Below are positions 33,885-44,851 of a DNA stretch of 50,547 nucleotides, in pieces. The DNA comes from Streptomyces lushanensis (lineage in GTDB: Bacteria > Actinomycetota > Actinomycetes > Streptomycetales > Streptomycetaceae): contig NZ_MAUD01000069.1 of NCBI RefSeq assembly GCF_001700515.1, forward strand, positions 1 to 50,547. The letters are read 5' to 3'. The translations under genes and the position numbers were made by a program. A model generated the notes under the pieces. That model worked only from the letters and a program-made list of their open reading frames with translations. It was not told where the DNA came from and ran no database searches. Positions within the stretch are counted from its first letter, which is position 1. Every line of letters starts with the position of its first letter.

Positions 33885-36206
33885 TCAACCGGCTCCGGAG
33901 CGGCGGCCTTCGACACGGGCGCGGACCTCGACCGCGCGGGGATCGCCGTAACCGGCCAGCAGTCCCAGAGCCTCCGTCCAGTGCTCCCGGGCGGCTTCCG
34001 GGTCGTCGACGACCAGGACCTCGGCCAGCCCGTCCAGGGCCATGGCCTCGTCCCAGGTGTCACCGAGCTCATGGTGGACGGCGGCGGCCCGACGGTGGAA
34101 CTGTGCCGCCTCCTCGTGCCGGTCGAGCCGGCGGTACGCCTGGGCCGTACCGTGCCAGGCCATGGCCTCCCGGCTCCGGTTCCCGAGCCGGCGGTGCAGC
34201 GTGGCGGACCGCTGGTAGGAGGCGAGCGCCTCGGTGGAGCGGCCGTTGGCCAGTTGGGCGTCGCCCAGGGTGAGAAGCCAGTAGCCCTCCAGCCGGTGAT
34301 CGCGCAACGTCAGCGCGATGTCCACGGCGTCACGCGCCGTACCGAGCGCCTTCTCCCCGTCCCCCCGCTCAAGCTCCACATGGCTCAGCAGACGCAGGAC
34401 ATTGCCTTCACCGCGCTGATTGCCCAGCCCACGATGCGCCCCCAACGCCTGCCGCGCGACGCCGGACGCCTCGGGGAGGCGGCCGGCGCGGTAGTGGGTA
34501 CTCGCGAGGTTCGAGAGGGTCGTGGCCTCCCAGTGGGCAGCGCCCTGCTCCCGGAAGACGGTGAGGGCCTGCTCGAAGTACGAGGCGGCATCGGCGAGTT
34601 GCCGGGTACGGAGATGGAAGAGGCCGATCAGGTTGAGCGAATGCGCCTCCCCGAGCCGGTCACCCAGTTCACGCCGGATCCCGAGCGCCGCGCTGTGGCT
34701 CGCGTGGCTCTCGGTGAGGCGATCGTTCCGCGTATGGCTCATGCCCATCTCGGTGAGGAGCTGGGCCTCCGCGCTCCGGTCACCGAGTCGGCGCGCCGCC
34801 TCGAGGCCGAGTCGGCCGACGGCCGGCCAGTCGGCGAAGGGAGCGGAGGGAGACTGCGCGTTCGCCAGAACAGCCGTCAGTTGCCAGGCGAGCCGGTCTT
34901 CCAGGGCGATGGCTGCCCGTACCGCCTGGAGCAGATTGGTGTGCTCGCGCTCCGACCAGTCCACGGCGGTGTCGTAGTCGGCGAAGGACAGCGCCTGCAC
35001 TCCCTCGACCGGCGGGGTGAGCGGGAGATGAAGCTCGGCGGGACTGATCCAGGTCTGTGCCGCGTCGGCGGTGTGCAGATACCAGTCCAGTACGCGACGG
35101 AGCGCGGCCGACCGTTCCCCGGGCGGCTCTTCGTGCTGCGCCTGGTCGGTGGCGTAGGCGCGCAGCAGATCGTGGAACTGGTAGCGGTCGGGCGCGGTCT
35201 GCTCCAGCAGGTGGGCGCCGACCAGGGAGTCGAGCAACTGCCGGGTCTTCGGGACGGCCAGTCCGGCGAGGGCCGCCGCGGCATGGAGGCCGAACTCGGG
35301 GCCGGGATGCAGGCCGAGAAGTCGGAAGAGGCGCGCGGCACGCTCCGGCAGCGCCCGGTAGGACCAGGCGAATACGGTACGGACCGCCTCGGCCTCCTCG
35401 TCGTCTCCGGTACTGAGCGCGTCCCACAGGGCGCTCTCGTCCCGCAGATCGGCGATCAGGTCGTCCAGCCGCATATGGGGCCGGCTCGCGGCGCGTTCGG
35501 CGGCGATCCGCAGGGCCAGCGGCAGCCGGGCGCAGAGGCCGGCCAGCTCCGTGAGCTTGTCGAGATCATCCTCCGGCCGGTACCCGGCGGTGACGGCACG
35601 CAGCAGGGCGACCGCCTCGGGCTGTGGCAGTGTCCCGAGCGTCAGCCGCCGCGCCCCGTCCCGGACGGCGAGCCCGGAGAGCCGGCTCCGGCTGGTGACG
35701 ACCACGAGGCAGCCCTCGCTGCCCGGCAGCAACGGGCGGACCTGGCCGACCGTGGCAGCGTTGTCGAGGACGATCAGCATCCGGCGGCCGGCCAGCAGGG
35801 AGCGGTAGAGCGCGGCGGCGGAATCGGGGTCCCGGGGCACCGATCCGGGCCGTACGCCCAGTGCGCCGAGAAAACGGTGGAGGGCGTCCTGAGCCGTGAC
35901 CGGCTCCCCCGGGTCGTAGCCGCGCAGATTGACGTAAAGCTGACCGTCCGGGAAGCGGTCCTGGACCTGATGGGCCCAGCGCAGCGCGAGCGAGGTCTTT
36001 CCCGCGCCGGCGGTGCCGGCGATCACGCAGACGGAGATGACCAGCGGCCGGCCGTCCTCATCGGCCAGCACGGCGTTCAATTCGTCGAGTTCATGTGTAC
36101 GGTTGACGAACCCGCGTATGTCGGCCGGGAGTTGCCGTGGCGTGGGGGCGGGGAAACCGTCCTCGCCCGACGTGCCGTGCCCGTGGAAGTGAATTCCTCC
36201 TCTCAC
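33885..36206 (-). CDS. NB-ARC/TPR STAND protein (NLR-like), probable RHIM-like motif at N-terminus
   Basis: The 773-aa product has a P-loop at residues 64-71 (GTAGAGKT), a Walker B strand RRMLIVLDNA at about 141-150 and the sensor region VVTSRSRLSGLA. These are hallmarks of AfsR-type STAND ATPases. From about residue 350 it is alpha-helical, ending with tetratricopeptide repeats (about 440-760). No DNA-binding domain precedes the ATPase, unlike SARP regulators. The GTG at 36206 lies within the phrase VQAGSVRGGIHFHG, which continues in frame upstream to 36255 without a canonical start codon. Such a phrase starts many actinobacterial NLRs and resembles the amyloid RHIM. An ACG at 36257 could be the true start. 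See findings. Confidence 0.8.
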   Translation of the reverse strand: MRGGIHFHGHGTSGEDGFPAPTPRQLPADIRGFVNRTHELDELNAVLADEDGRPLVISVCVIAGTAGAGKTSLALRWAHQVQDRFPDGQLYVNLRGYDPGEPVTAQDALHRFLGALGVRPGSVPRDPDSAAALYRSLLAGRRMLIVLDNAATVGQVRPLLPGSEGCLVVVTSRSRLSGLAVRDGARRLTLGTLPQPEAVALLRAVTAGYRPEDDLDKLTELAGLCARLPLALRIAAERAASRPHMRLDDLIADLRDESALWDALSTGDDEEAEAVRTVFAWSYRALPERAARLFRLLGLHPGPEFGLHAAAALAGLAVPKTRQLLDSLVGAHLLEQTAPDRYQFHDLLRAYATDQAQHEEPPGERSAALRRVLDWYLHTADAAQTWISPAELHLPLTPPVEGVQALSFADYDTAVDWSEREHTNLLQAVRAAIALEDRLAWQLTAVLANAQSPSAPFADWPAVGRLGLEAARRLGDRSAEAQLLTEMGMSHTRNDRLTESHASHSAALGIRRELGDRLGEAHSLNLIGLFHLRTRQLADAASYFEQALTVFREQGAAHWEATTLSNLASTHYRAGRLPEASGVARQALGAHRGLGNQRGEGNVLRLLSHVELERGDGEKALGTARDAVDIALTLRDHRLEGYWLLTLGDAQLANGRSTEALASYQRSATLHRRLGNRSREAMAWHGTAQAYRRLDRHEEAAQFHRRAAAVHHELGDTWDEAMALDGLAEVLVVDDPEAAREHWTEALGLLAGYGDPRAVEVRARVEGRRSGAG

Positions 36207-36250
36207 GCTGCCCGCCTGTACGGCATCGCGTGACGTACCCGACAGGTCAT
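36203..36250 (-). other. 15-codon reading frame overlapping the NLR start
   Basis: ATG at 36250 opens a 15-codon frame whose TGA overlaps the GTG at 36206 (GTGA). It runs in a different frame from the NLR. It could serve translational coupling, or be a by-product of a changed start codon. There is no evidence that the peptide matters. Confidence 0.3.
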
Positions 36251-36300
36251 TGTTCGTCCTGCCGAGCCGCCCCTCGTCTCTTCTGTGCTCGTTGATCGGT

Positions 36301-36930
36301 CTACTCCGCGTTCATCGTCGGCGGTGGAAGGTGCGCGACCTCACGGGCGAAGTAGGTCTCCACATCCTCACCTGCCCGGTAGAGTTCCTTGATGTAGCCT
36401 TCCCAGATTCCGACGACGTCCGGGGCGGTATGGCGGACCGCGCCACAGGACTCGCCGGATTCGGTGTAGAGCACCTCATACAGCGTATGCCCGCCGAGGA
36501 CGACCAATTCCGGCAGGATCTTCTCGCTCTCCGAAGCGGCCACCATTTCGGCATCGACCGTACGGATTCTCTCGTCGCATTCCGCGCGCTGCCGCAGCGA
36601 ATGCAGCTCCCATTGGAGATAGGGAGTCAGCGGCTTTTCCACCACGCGCACTCGATGGAATCGGGAACCACGGCGCTCGTCGTCGAGAGCGGACGCGATC
36701 AGATCCTCGCGTCGTGCGTCGATCAGTCGCAGCGCTTCCGCCCAGTCGCCTCGGGACAGCGCGTCCCGGCTGGGGCTGCCCTTTTCCTCGAAGTGCTGTC
36801 GGCGCTCGAGTTTCCAGGAGTCCGCGTGACGGATCGCTTCGTACCGCTCCCGGAAATCCCTTTTGTACACATCTCGTACGAGCCTCTCCCCCTGACCGGG
36901 AGGGAAGGTCGGCGCGCGCAGGTCACGCAT
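36301..36930 (-). CDS. DUF6879 family protein
   Basis: The 209-aa protein looks cytosolic and mixed alpha/beta. I assign it to DUF6879, a Streptomyces family, from FRERYEAIRHADSWKLERRQHFEE, the arginine-rich RFHRVRVVEKPLTPYLQWELHSLR and the acidic end VGIWEGYIKELYRAGEDVETYF. No catalytic motif is evident. DUF6879 genes often accompany small regulators such as DUF397/XRE pairs. Here it instead overlaps the 89-aa protein by 8 bp and is followed by the NLR-like gene, with 46 to 94 bp between them depending on the start. The whole set is likely one transcript. Function unknown. Confidence 0.75.
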   Translation of the reverse strand: MRDLRAPTFPPGQGERLVRDVYKRDFRERYEAIRHADSWKLERRQHFEEKGSPSRDALSRGDWAEALRLIDARREDLIASALDDERRGSRFHRVRVVEKPLTPYLQWELHSLRQRAECDERIRTVDAEMVAASESEKILPELVVLGGHTLYEVLYTESGESCGAVRHTAPDVVGIWEGYIKELYRAGEDVETYFAREVAHLPPPTMNAE

Positions 36931-37192
36931 CGGCGATGTCCGGTTTCGCGGCGCTGAGCATGGTTCCCGGAATGACGACCAGTCGTTCGTCCGCGGCGAG
37001 AGTCACGCCTTCCGGCAGGCGCGGAGCGTAATGCGTGGTGAGGTCACGACCGATCACCGCGATATCGCCGTTGTCGAGCTGCCAGATGTCCGGGCAGTCG
37101 TCCTTGCCGTCCGAATGGCCCAATTCCTCGGCCGACTTTCCCAGTCGCCGCTCGAACAACGCCGACGGATCGGCCTCCCAGGCATGCCCCAT
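36923..37192 (-). CDS. small conserved protein of the NLR cassette
   Basis: The 89-aa product (MGHAWEADPSALFERRLGKS at its start) has the conserved-looking core HSDGKDDCPDIWQLDNGDIAVIGRDLT and ends with LAADERLVVIPGTMLSAAKPDIADA. I have seen such short proteins next to DUF6879 genes, but they have no known function. There is no signal or membrane segment. I chose the ATG at 37192 because GGAGG lies 5 bases before it; the GTG at 37204 overlaps that site. It is the first gene of the cassette and overlaps the DUF6879 start by 8 bp. Confidence 0.75.
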   Translation of the reverse strand: MGHAWEADPSALFERRLGKSAEELGHSDGKDDCPDIWQLDNGDIAVIGRDLTTHYAPRLPEGVTLAADERLVVIPGTMLSAAKPDIADA

Positions 37193-37235
37193 GCCCGCCT
37201 CCACTCAGGATTGATTGAGTGCGCAACTGCTCCAC

Positions 37236-37265
37236 ATTGTATGTGCGCGTGATTACACAGAGCAA
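37236..37265 (-). promoter_or_regulatory. promoter of the NLR cassette
   Basis: On the minus strand TTGCTC and TACAAT are separated by 18 bases, a good vegetative-type promoter, about 45 bp before the first ATG. The region is markedly A/T-rich for this genome. Confidence 0.55.
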
Positions 37266-37324
37266 TGTCTCCGAGAGAGGTTCACGCCATCGAAGCCGTC
37301 GCGGCCGGCGAGCGCGGGACATGG

Positions 37325-37370
37325 CGAGGGCCGTGCCCCCGTACGGGTACGTACGGGGGCACGGCCCTCG
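37325..37370 (-). terminator. acnA terminator, 20-bp perfect stem
   Basis: Arms 37325-37344 and 37351-37370 pair over 20 bp (CGAGGGCCGTGCCCCCGTAC on the left) with a 6-base loop. It lies 31 bp after acnA and separates acnA from the NLR promoter. It is the longest perfect stem in the window. Confidence 0.85.
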
Positions 37371-37400
37371 GTTCGGCGGCTGTGGCGGCCTGGCAGCGGC

Positions 37401-40292
<2,892 letters not shown>

Positions 40293-40442
40293 CTAGTACA
40301 TGACCGCTGCGAGGTCATGCGCGGGTTCGGCTGTCCCCTCTCGGCGAACCGGGTTGTCGGGGGCCCGGCGCCCCGCGGCTTGTCGGGTGGCAGGACGCCG
40401 TGGCCTTCGTGGCATTCGTGGGCGGGCCGCCCGGGTTTCCGG

Positions 40443-41441
40443 TCAGCCGGCGGCGAGGAGTTCGAGCGTGTCGACCACGCGGTTCGAGAAGCCCCACTCG
40501 TTGTCGTACCAGGCGACCACCTTGACGTGGCGGCCGTCGACGCGGGTGAGAGCCGAGTCGAAGATCGACGAAGCCGGGTTGCCCGTGATGTCGGACGACA
40601 CGAGCGGGTCGTCCGAGTACTCCAGTACGCCCGCGAGCGGCCCCCGCGCCGCGGTGCGGTACGCCGACAGCACGTCCTCGCGCGTCACCTCACGAGCGAC
40701 GGTCGTATTGAGTTCGACGATCGATCCCACCGGAACCGGCACACGGATCGAGTCGCCCGACAGCTTGCCGTCGAGGTTCGGCAGCACGAGGCCGATCGCC
40801 TTGGCGGCGCCCGTCGTGGTCGGCACGATGTTCACGGCCGCCGCGCGGGCACGGCGGGCGTCGCGGTGCGGACCGTCCTGGAGGTTCTGCTCCTGCGTGT
40901 AGGCGTGCACCGTCGTCATGAAGCCGTGCTCGATGCCGGCGAGACCGTCCAGGACCGCGGCCAGCGGCGCGAGCGCGTTGGTCGTGCACGAGGCGTTCGA
41001 GACGATCGTGTGCGCGGCCGGGTCGTAGGCGTCGGTGTTGATCCCGAACGCGAGGGTGACATCGGCGCCGTCCGCCGGCGCGCTGACGAGCACCTTTTTC
41101 GCGCCCGCGTCGATGTGGGCACGGGCGGCGCCGGCCGAGGTGAAGCGGCCGGTCGCCTCCAGCACGATGTCGACCCCGAGCCCGGCCCACGGCAGCTGGG
41201 CCGGCTCGCGCTCGGCGAGCACGGTGATCCGACGGCCGTCGACGACGAGGGCGTCCCCGTCGGCGGCCACCGGGCGGCCGAGCCGGCCCGCCGTCGTGTC
41301 GTAGGCGAGCAGCCGGGCGAGGGTGGCGGGCTCCGTGAGGTCGTTGACGGCGACGACTTCCACGTCGCTGTCGCGTTCGAGCAGCGCGCGCAGCACATTG
41401 CGGCCGATGCGGCCGAATCCGTTGATGGCGATGCGGGTCAT
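40443..41441 (-). CDS. gap: glyceraldehyde-3-phosphate dehydrogenase
   Basis: The 332-aa glycolytic enzyme oxidises glyceraldehyde 3-phosphate with NAD and phosphate. The NAD motif NGFGRIGRNVLRALL opens the protein, with Asp34 in VNDLTEP favouring NAD. The catalytic cysteine is Cys152 in SNASCTTNALAPL, its partner histidine lies in MTTVHAYTQ, and WYDNEWGFSNRVVD closes the catalytic domain. The ATG at 41441 follows AAGGGA. The gene stands alone: no pgk or tpi is adjacent, so it is probably a second, non-cluster GAPDH copy. A hexamer repeat tract lies about 20 bp upstream of its start codon. Confidence 0.94.
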   Translation of the reverse strand: MTRIAINGFGRIGRNVLRALLERDSDVEVVAVNDLTEPATLARLLAYDTTAGRLGRPVAADGDALVVDGRRITVLAEREPAQLPWAGLGVDIVLEATGRFTSAGAARAHIDAGAKKVLVSAPADGADVTLAFGINTDAYDPAAHTIVSNASCTTNALAPLAAVLDGLAGIEHGFMTTVHAYTQEQNLQDGPHRDARRARAAAVNIVPTTTGAAKAIGLVLPNLDGKLSGDSIRVPVPVGSIVELNTTVAREVTREDVLSAYRTAARGPLAGVLEYSDDPLVSSDITGNPASSIFDSALTRVDGRHVKVVAWYDNEWGFSNRVVDTLELLAAG

Positions 41442-41460
41442 GAGTGGTGTCCCTTCGGGG

Positions 41461-41556
41461 CCGGGTTCGGGTCGGTGTCCGGGTTCAGGTCCGGGTCCGG
41501 GTCGGGTCCGGGTCGGGTCCGGGTCCGGGTCCGGGTCCGGGTCCGGGTCCGGGTTC
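41461..41556. repeat. hexanucleotide tandem repeat upstream of gap
   Basis: About sixteen imperfect units of CCGGGT fill 96 bp between gap and the GlxA-type gene. The plus strand has many GGG runs spaced by three bases, so a G-quadruplex is possible on the strand that is template for gap. Confidence 0.85.
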
Positions 41557-41645
41557 GCCGTCAGGTTCTCGCGCGGTGTCCGCCGGTGACAGCGGAGCGG
41601 TCGCCACGGTCCAAAAGGATCACGCCACGCGGCGGTGACGGGCTA

Positions 41646-42602
41646 CTACTGCCCCTGGGCGAAGGTGCGCCGGTACTCGCTCGGCGTCGTGCCGAGGATG
41701 CGATGGAAGTGCAGCCGCAGATTCGCACCGGTGCCGAGACCGACGTCGGCGGCGATCTGCTCGATGCCCCGCTGGGAACGCTCCAGCAGCTCGCGGGCCA
41801 CGTCGATACGGGCTCGCATCACCCACTGCATCGGCGTGTACCCCGTGTCTTCGACGAAGCGCCGCGAGAACGTGCGCGGCGAGACCGCCGCGTGCCGGGC
41901 CAGCACTTCAAGGGTGAGGGGCTCGCCGAGCCGGTGCAGCGCCCACTCCCGGGTGGCGGCGAACCGCTCGCCGAGCGACTCGGGCACACTGCGCGGCACG
42001 TACTGCGCCTGACCGCCGCTGCGGTAGGGGGCCGCCACCAGGCGCCGCGCCGCGTGGTTCGACGCGGACACCCCCAGATCGCCCCGCAGGATGTGCAGGC
42101 ACAGGTCGATGCCCGAGGCTGCGCCGGCCGACGTCAGCACGCTGCCCTCGTCGACGAACAGAACGTTCGCGTCGACCCGCACGAGCGGACGCTTCGCCGC
42201 GAGTGCCCGCGTGTAGTGCCAGTGCGTCGTGGCGCGCTTGCCGTCGAGCAGGCCCGTGGCGGCGAGCGCGAAGGCGCCCGTCGAGATGGCGGCGAGCCGC
42301 GCGCCCCGGTCGTGGGCGGCGATCAGCGCGTCGACGACGGCCCGCGGCGGGTCGTCGCGATCCGGGTGCCGGTAGCCGGGAATGAAGACGATGTCGGCCC
42401 ACGCGAGCGCGTCGATGCCATGGGCGACGCTGTACGACAGGCCGTCACCGCCGGCCACGAGACCCGGCGCCGCGCCGCACACCCGCACCTCGTACGGCAT
42501 GCTCGCGCGGGTCGTGAACACCTGTGCGGGAATACCGACATCGAGGGGCTTCGCGCCTTCGAGCACGAGAACGGCGACGCGACGCAGGGATGAGGCTCGC
42601 AC
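41646..42602 (-). CDS. GlxA-type transcriptional regulator (DJ-1/PfpI + AraC helix-turn-helix)
   Basis: The 318-aa protein has an N-terminal DJ-1/PfpI-like domain (about 8-175) and a C-terminal AraC-type pair of helix-turn-helices (about 215-315; LEVLARHAAVSPRTFSRRFVEDTGYTPMQWVMRARID). In the DJ-1 domain the usual elbow cysteine is replaced by serine (AISTGAFALAATGLLDGKRATTHW), so it is a ligand sensor rather than an enzyme, as usual in this family. The GTG at 42602 has no ribosome site, so a leaderless transcript is possible. A tandem-repeat block lies directly upstream. Its target is unknown; gap, next downstream on the same strand, is one candidate. Confidence 0.87.
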   Translation of the reverse strand: MRASSLRRVAVLVLEGAKPLDVGIPAQVFTTRASMPYEVRVCGAAPGLVAGGDGLSYSVAHGIDALAWADIVFIPGYRHPDRDDPPRAVVDALIAAHDRGARLAAISTGAFALAATGLLDGKRATTHWHYTRALAAKRPLVRVDANVLFVDEGSVLTSAGAASGIDLCLHILRGDLGVSASNHAARRLVAAPYRSGGQAQYVPRSVPESLGERFAATREWALHRLGEPLTLEVLARHAAVSPRTFSRRFVEDTGYTPMQWVMRARIDVARELLERSQRGIEQIAADVGLGTGANLRLHFHRILGTTPSEYRRTFAQGQ

Positions 42603-42659
42603 GGGGACGAGGGTACGTGGGGTGAGAGGGCGCGTCGGCCCGGTCCCCGATGCCGCGCC

Positions 42660-42764
42660 GGTCCGCCGGTCCGCCGGTCCGCCGGCCGGTCGCGGGTCGC
42701 GGGTCGCGGGTCGCGGGTCGCGGGTCGCCGGTCGCCGGTCGCCGGTCGCCGGTCGCCGGTCGCC
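42660..42764. repeat. octamer and heptamer tandem repeats upstream of the GlxA-type gene
   Basis: Three GGTCCGCC units (42660-42683) are followed by five GGTCGCG (42688-42722) and six GGTCGCC (42723-42764) units. The block lies between the XRE gene end and the GlxA-type start. Perfect heptamers suggest recent slippage. Confidence 0.9.
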
Positions 42765-42806
42765 GGGAACCGTACCGTTCGCGCGGCCCCGGAGGGGACC
42801 GTCCGA

Positions 42807-43703
42807 TCACTTCCCGCGACGGCTGTCCTCCGTGGCCCGCCTGTCGTCCATGTGGCCGGGACGGGCCGCCCACTGGAGGAGGAAGCGCAGCGCCTGCTGG
42901 GAGGGAGAGTCGGGCGGGGCGGTGTACGCGACCAGTTGCTGGTCGGGTTGCGTGTCGACGGAGAACTGCTGGACGTCCAGGGTGATGCTGCCCGCGACGG
43001 GGTGCAGGTAGGTCTTGGTCAGCCGGCGCGGCCCGCGGACCCGGTGACTGGCCCACCACGTACGGAAGTCCGGATCGCGCACGCTCAACTCGCCGATCAG
43101 CGCGGCAAGGGCCTGATCCCTGGGATGGAGGCCGGCTTCCATCCGCAGAACCGCCACGCACTCGCGCGCGGCCCCCGGCCAGTCCGCGTACAGCGAGCGG
43201 TAGGCGTCGTCGAGGAAGGTCAGCCGGATCAGATTGCGTCCGGCCGGAGCGAGCGCGCCGAAGTCCGTGAGCAGGGCGACCGCGCCCCGGTTCCAGGCGA
43301 GGACGTCCATACGCCGGTTGAGGATCATGGCGGGAATGTCGTGCATGGCCGAGAGCATCTGCTGGAGCCGCCCGTCGACCTGCTGCCTGCCCGGTCCCGG
43401 CGCGGGCGTGGCATCGGCGACGGCGACGAGGTAGGCACGCTCGTCCGGGGCGAGCCGAAGCGCGTCGGCGAGCGCGTCGAGGACCGGACGGGAGACCCGG
43501 CGGGCACGGCCCTGCTCCAAGCGGACGATGTAGTCGACGCTCACGTGCGCGAGCTGGGCCAGCTCCTCACGGCGCAGGCCCGGCACCCGGCGCGGACGGC
43601 CGTCGTCGGGCACGCCCGCCCCGCGCGGGTCCAGAGCGGCACGGCGAGCGCGCAGGAAGTCGCCCAGCTCGTTGCCGCCGGAGGCGTTCCCCTGGAGTTC
43701 CAT
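42807..43703 (-). CDS. XRE-family regulator with MmyB-like ligand domain
   Basis: The 298-aa protein begins with a helix-turn-helix of about 80 residues (LGDFLRARRAALDP, VPGLRREELAQLAHVSVDYIVRLEQGR). The remainder is the MmyB-like PAS-related domain (MILNRRMDVLAWNRGAVALLTDFG to LQQFS-like end), which binds small lipidic ligands in known members. The ATG at 43703 gives the usual start with GDFLRARR. It is divergent from the hydrolase gene with 173 bp between; such regulators typically control their divergent neighbour and themselves. Two CCTGGTAC repeats in the gap may be its operators. Confidence 0.88.
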   Translation of the reverse strand: MELQGNASGGNELGDFLRARRAALDPRGAGVPDDGRPRRVPGLRREELAQLAHVSVDYIVRLEQGRARRVSRPVLDALADALRLAPDERAYLVAVADATPAPGPGRQQVDGRLQQMLSAMHDIPAMILNRRMDVLAWNRGAVALLTDFGALAPAGRNLIRLTFLDDAYRSLYADWPGAARECVAVLRMEAGLHPRDQALAALIGELSVRDPDFRTWWASHRVRGPRRLTKTYLHPVAGSITLDVQQFSVDTQPDQQLVAYTAPPDSPSQQALRFLLQWAARPGHMDDRRATEDSRRGK

Positions 43704-43735
43704 GACTCCAGTGTCCGCGGGCGGGCAGCCGCGCG

Positions 43736-43774
43736 CCTGGTACTGACGTGCATAGGCGGCGCCTTCCCTGGTAC
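43736..43774. promoter_or_regulatory. pair of CCTGGTAC direct repeats in the divergent promoter
   Basis: CCTGGTAC occurs at 43736-43743 and 43767-43774, 31 bp (about three DNA turns) apart, between the XRE regulator and the hydrolase. It is a candidate site for that regulator. Confidence 0.4.
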
Positions 43775-43876
43775 CCCCGTGGCGCCGACGCCACCGTGGA
43801 CGTGCGGCCGCCGCCAGGTGGCCGCCGGAGCCCGCCCCGCGGCGAGGCCCGTCCCTCCGGAGACCGGAGCACCATC

Positions 43877-44851
43877 GTGAGAACCGACGTCACCTTTCCC
43901 AGTGCCGGACTGAGGCTCGCCGGGCACCTGTACACACCGGACGACGGGACGGCCGGACCGTACCCGGCGATCGTCGTCGGTCACCCCGGCAGCGGCGTGA
44001 AGGAGCAGACCGCCGGCCTGTACGCGCGGCGCCTGGCCGGCAGGGGCTTTGTCACCCTCGCGTTCGACGCCGCCTTTCAGGGCGAAAGCGAGGGAGAGCC
44101 GCGCGGTCTGGAGGACCCGGCCCACCGGGTCGAGGACATCAAGGCGGCGGTCTCGTTCCTCGCCACGCACGACGAGGTCGACACCGAACGTATCGGGGCG
44201 CTGGGCATCTGCGCCTCCGGGGGCTACGTCCTCGCCGCGACGGCGTCCGACCACCGGATCAAGGCCGTCGGCACCGTCTCCGCCGTGGACATCGCCCGTC
44301 AGTTCCGCGACGGCGCCGACGGCACCCAGGACCCCGCCGTCTTCCAGGCCATGCTCGACGCGGCCTCGGCCGCGCGCACCGCCGAAGCGCGTGGTGAGGG
44401 GGTCCAGACCTTCCCCGTCTTCCCCGGCACGATGGAGCAGGCCCGGGCGCTGGGAGGTCGGCACGGCGCCGAGGGCTACGAGTACTACTGCTCCGACCGC
44501 GCCCGGCACCCGCGCTCGGCGAGGTCCTTCACCTGGTCCAGCGTCGACCGCATGGCGTCCTTCGACGGGTTCCGCTTCGTCCACCTCGTCGCGCCTCGCC
44601 CGCTTCTCATGATCGTCGGACGTGAGGCGGTGACCTCGTGGATGAGCGTGGCCGCGTTCCAGGACGCGCGCGGTCCGAAGGAACTGCACTGGATCGACGG
44701 CGCCGGCCACGTCGACCTCTACGACAAGGAGCCGTACGTCGGGCCCGCGGTCGGGAAACTGGCCGACTTCTTCCGGGCCCGCCTGGGCGCTGCCGGGCGG
44801 ATGTCCGGACGGGCCTGCGGTACGGACGCTCCCGCGGCCCCGACGGCGTGA
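43877..44851 (+). CDS. alpha/beta hydrolase with cysteine nucleophile (dienelactone-hydrolase-like)
   Basis: The 324-aa protein is a cytosolic alpha/beta hydrolase. The N-terminus AIVVGHPGSGVKEQTAGLYA gives the oxyanion region. At the nucleophile elbow LGICASGGYV the central residue is cysteine, as in dienelactone hydrolases, with a serine two positions later. The acid lies near LLMIVGREAVTS and the histidine in IDGAGHVDLYD. Substrate is unknown; a detoxifying esterase or ring-cleavage hydrolase is plausible. The GTG at 43877 follows GGAG at 7 bases and begins with a beta-strand typical of the family (RTDVTFPSAGLRLAG). It is divergent from the XRE regulator. Confidence 0.85.
   Translation: MRTDVTFPSAGLRLAGHLYTPDDGTAGPYPAIVVGHPGSGVKEQTAGLYARRLAGRGFVTLAFDAAFQGESEGEPRGLEDPAHRVEDIKAAVSFLATHDEVDTERIGALGICASGGYVLAATASDHRIKAVGTVSAVDIARQFRDGADGTQDPAVFQAMLDAASAARTAEARGEGVQTFPVFPGTMEQARALGGRHGAEGYEYYCSDRARHPRSARSFTWSSVDRMASFDGFRFVHLVAPRPLLMIVGREAVTSWMSVAAFQDARGPKELHWIDGAGHVDLYDKEPYVGPAVGKLADFFRARLGAAGRMSGRACGTDAPAAPTA

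Noticed and set aside
33981..36233. 750-aa plus-strand frame opposite the NLR-like gene
   Set aside because: Antisense shadow; the minus strand carries P-loop and TPR motifs.
42660..42764. Repeat block as a possible CRISPR array
   Set aside because: Units are 7-8 bp in direct tandem with no spacers, so it is a simple tandem repeat.
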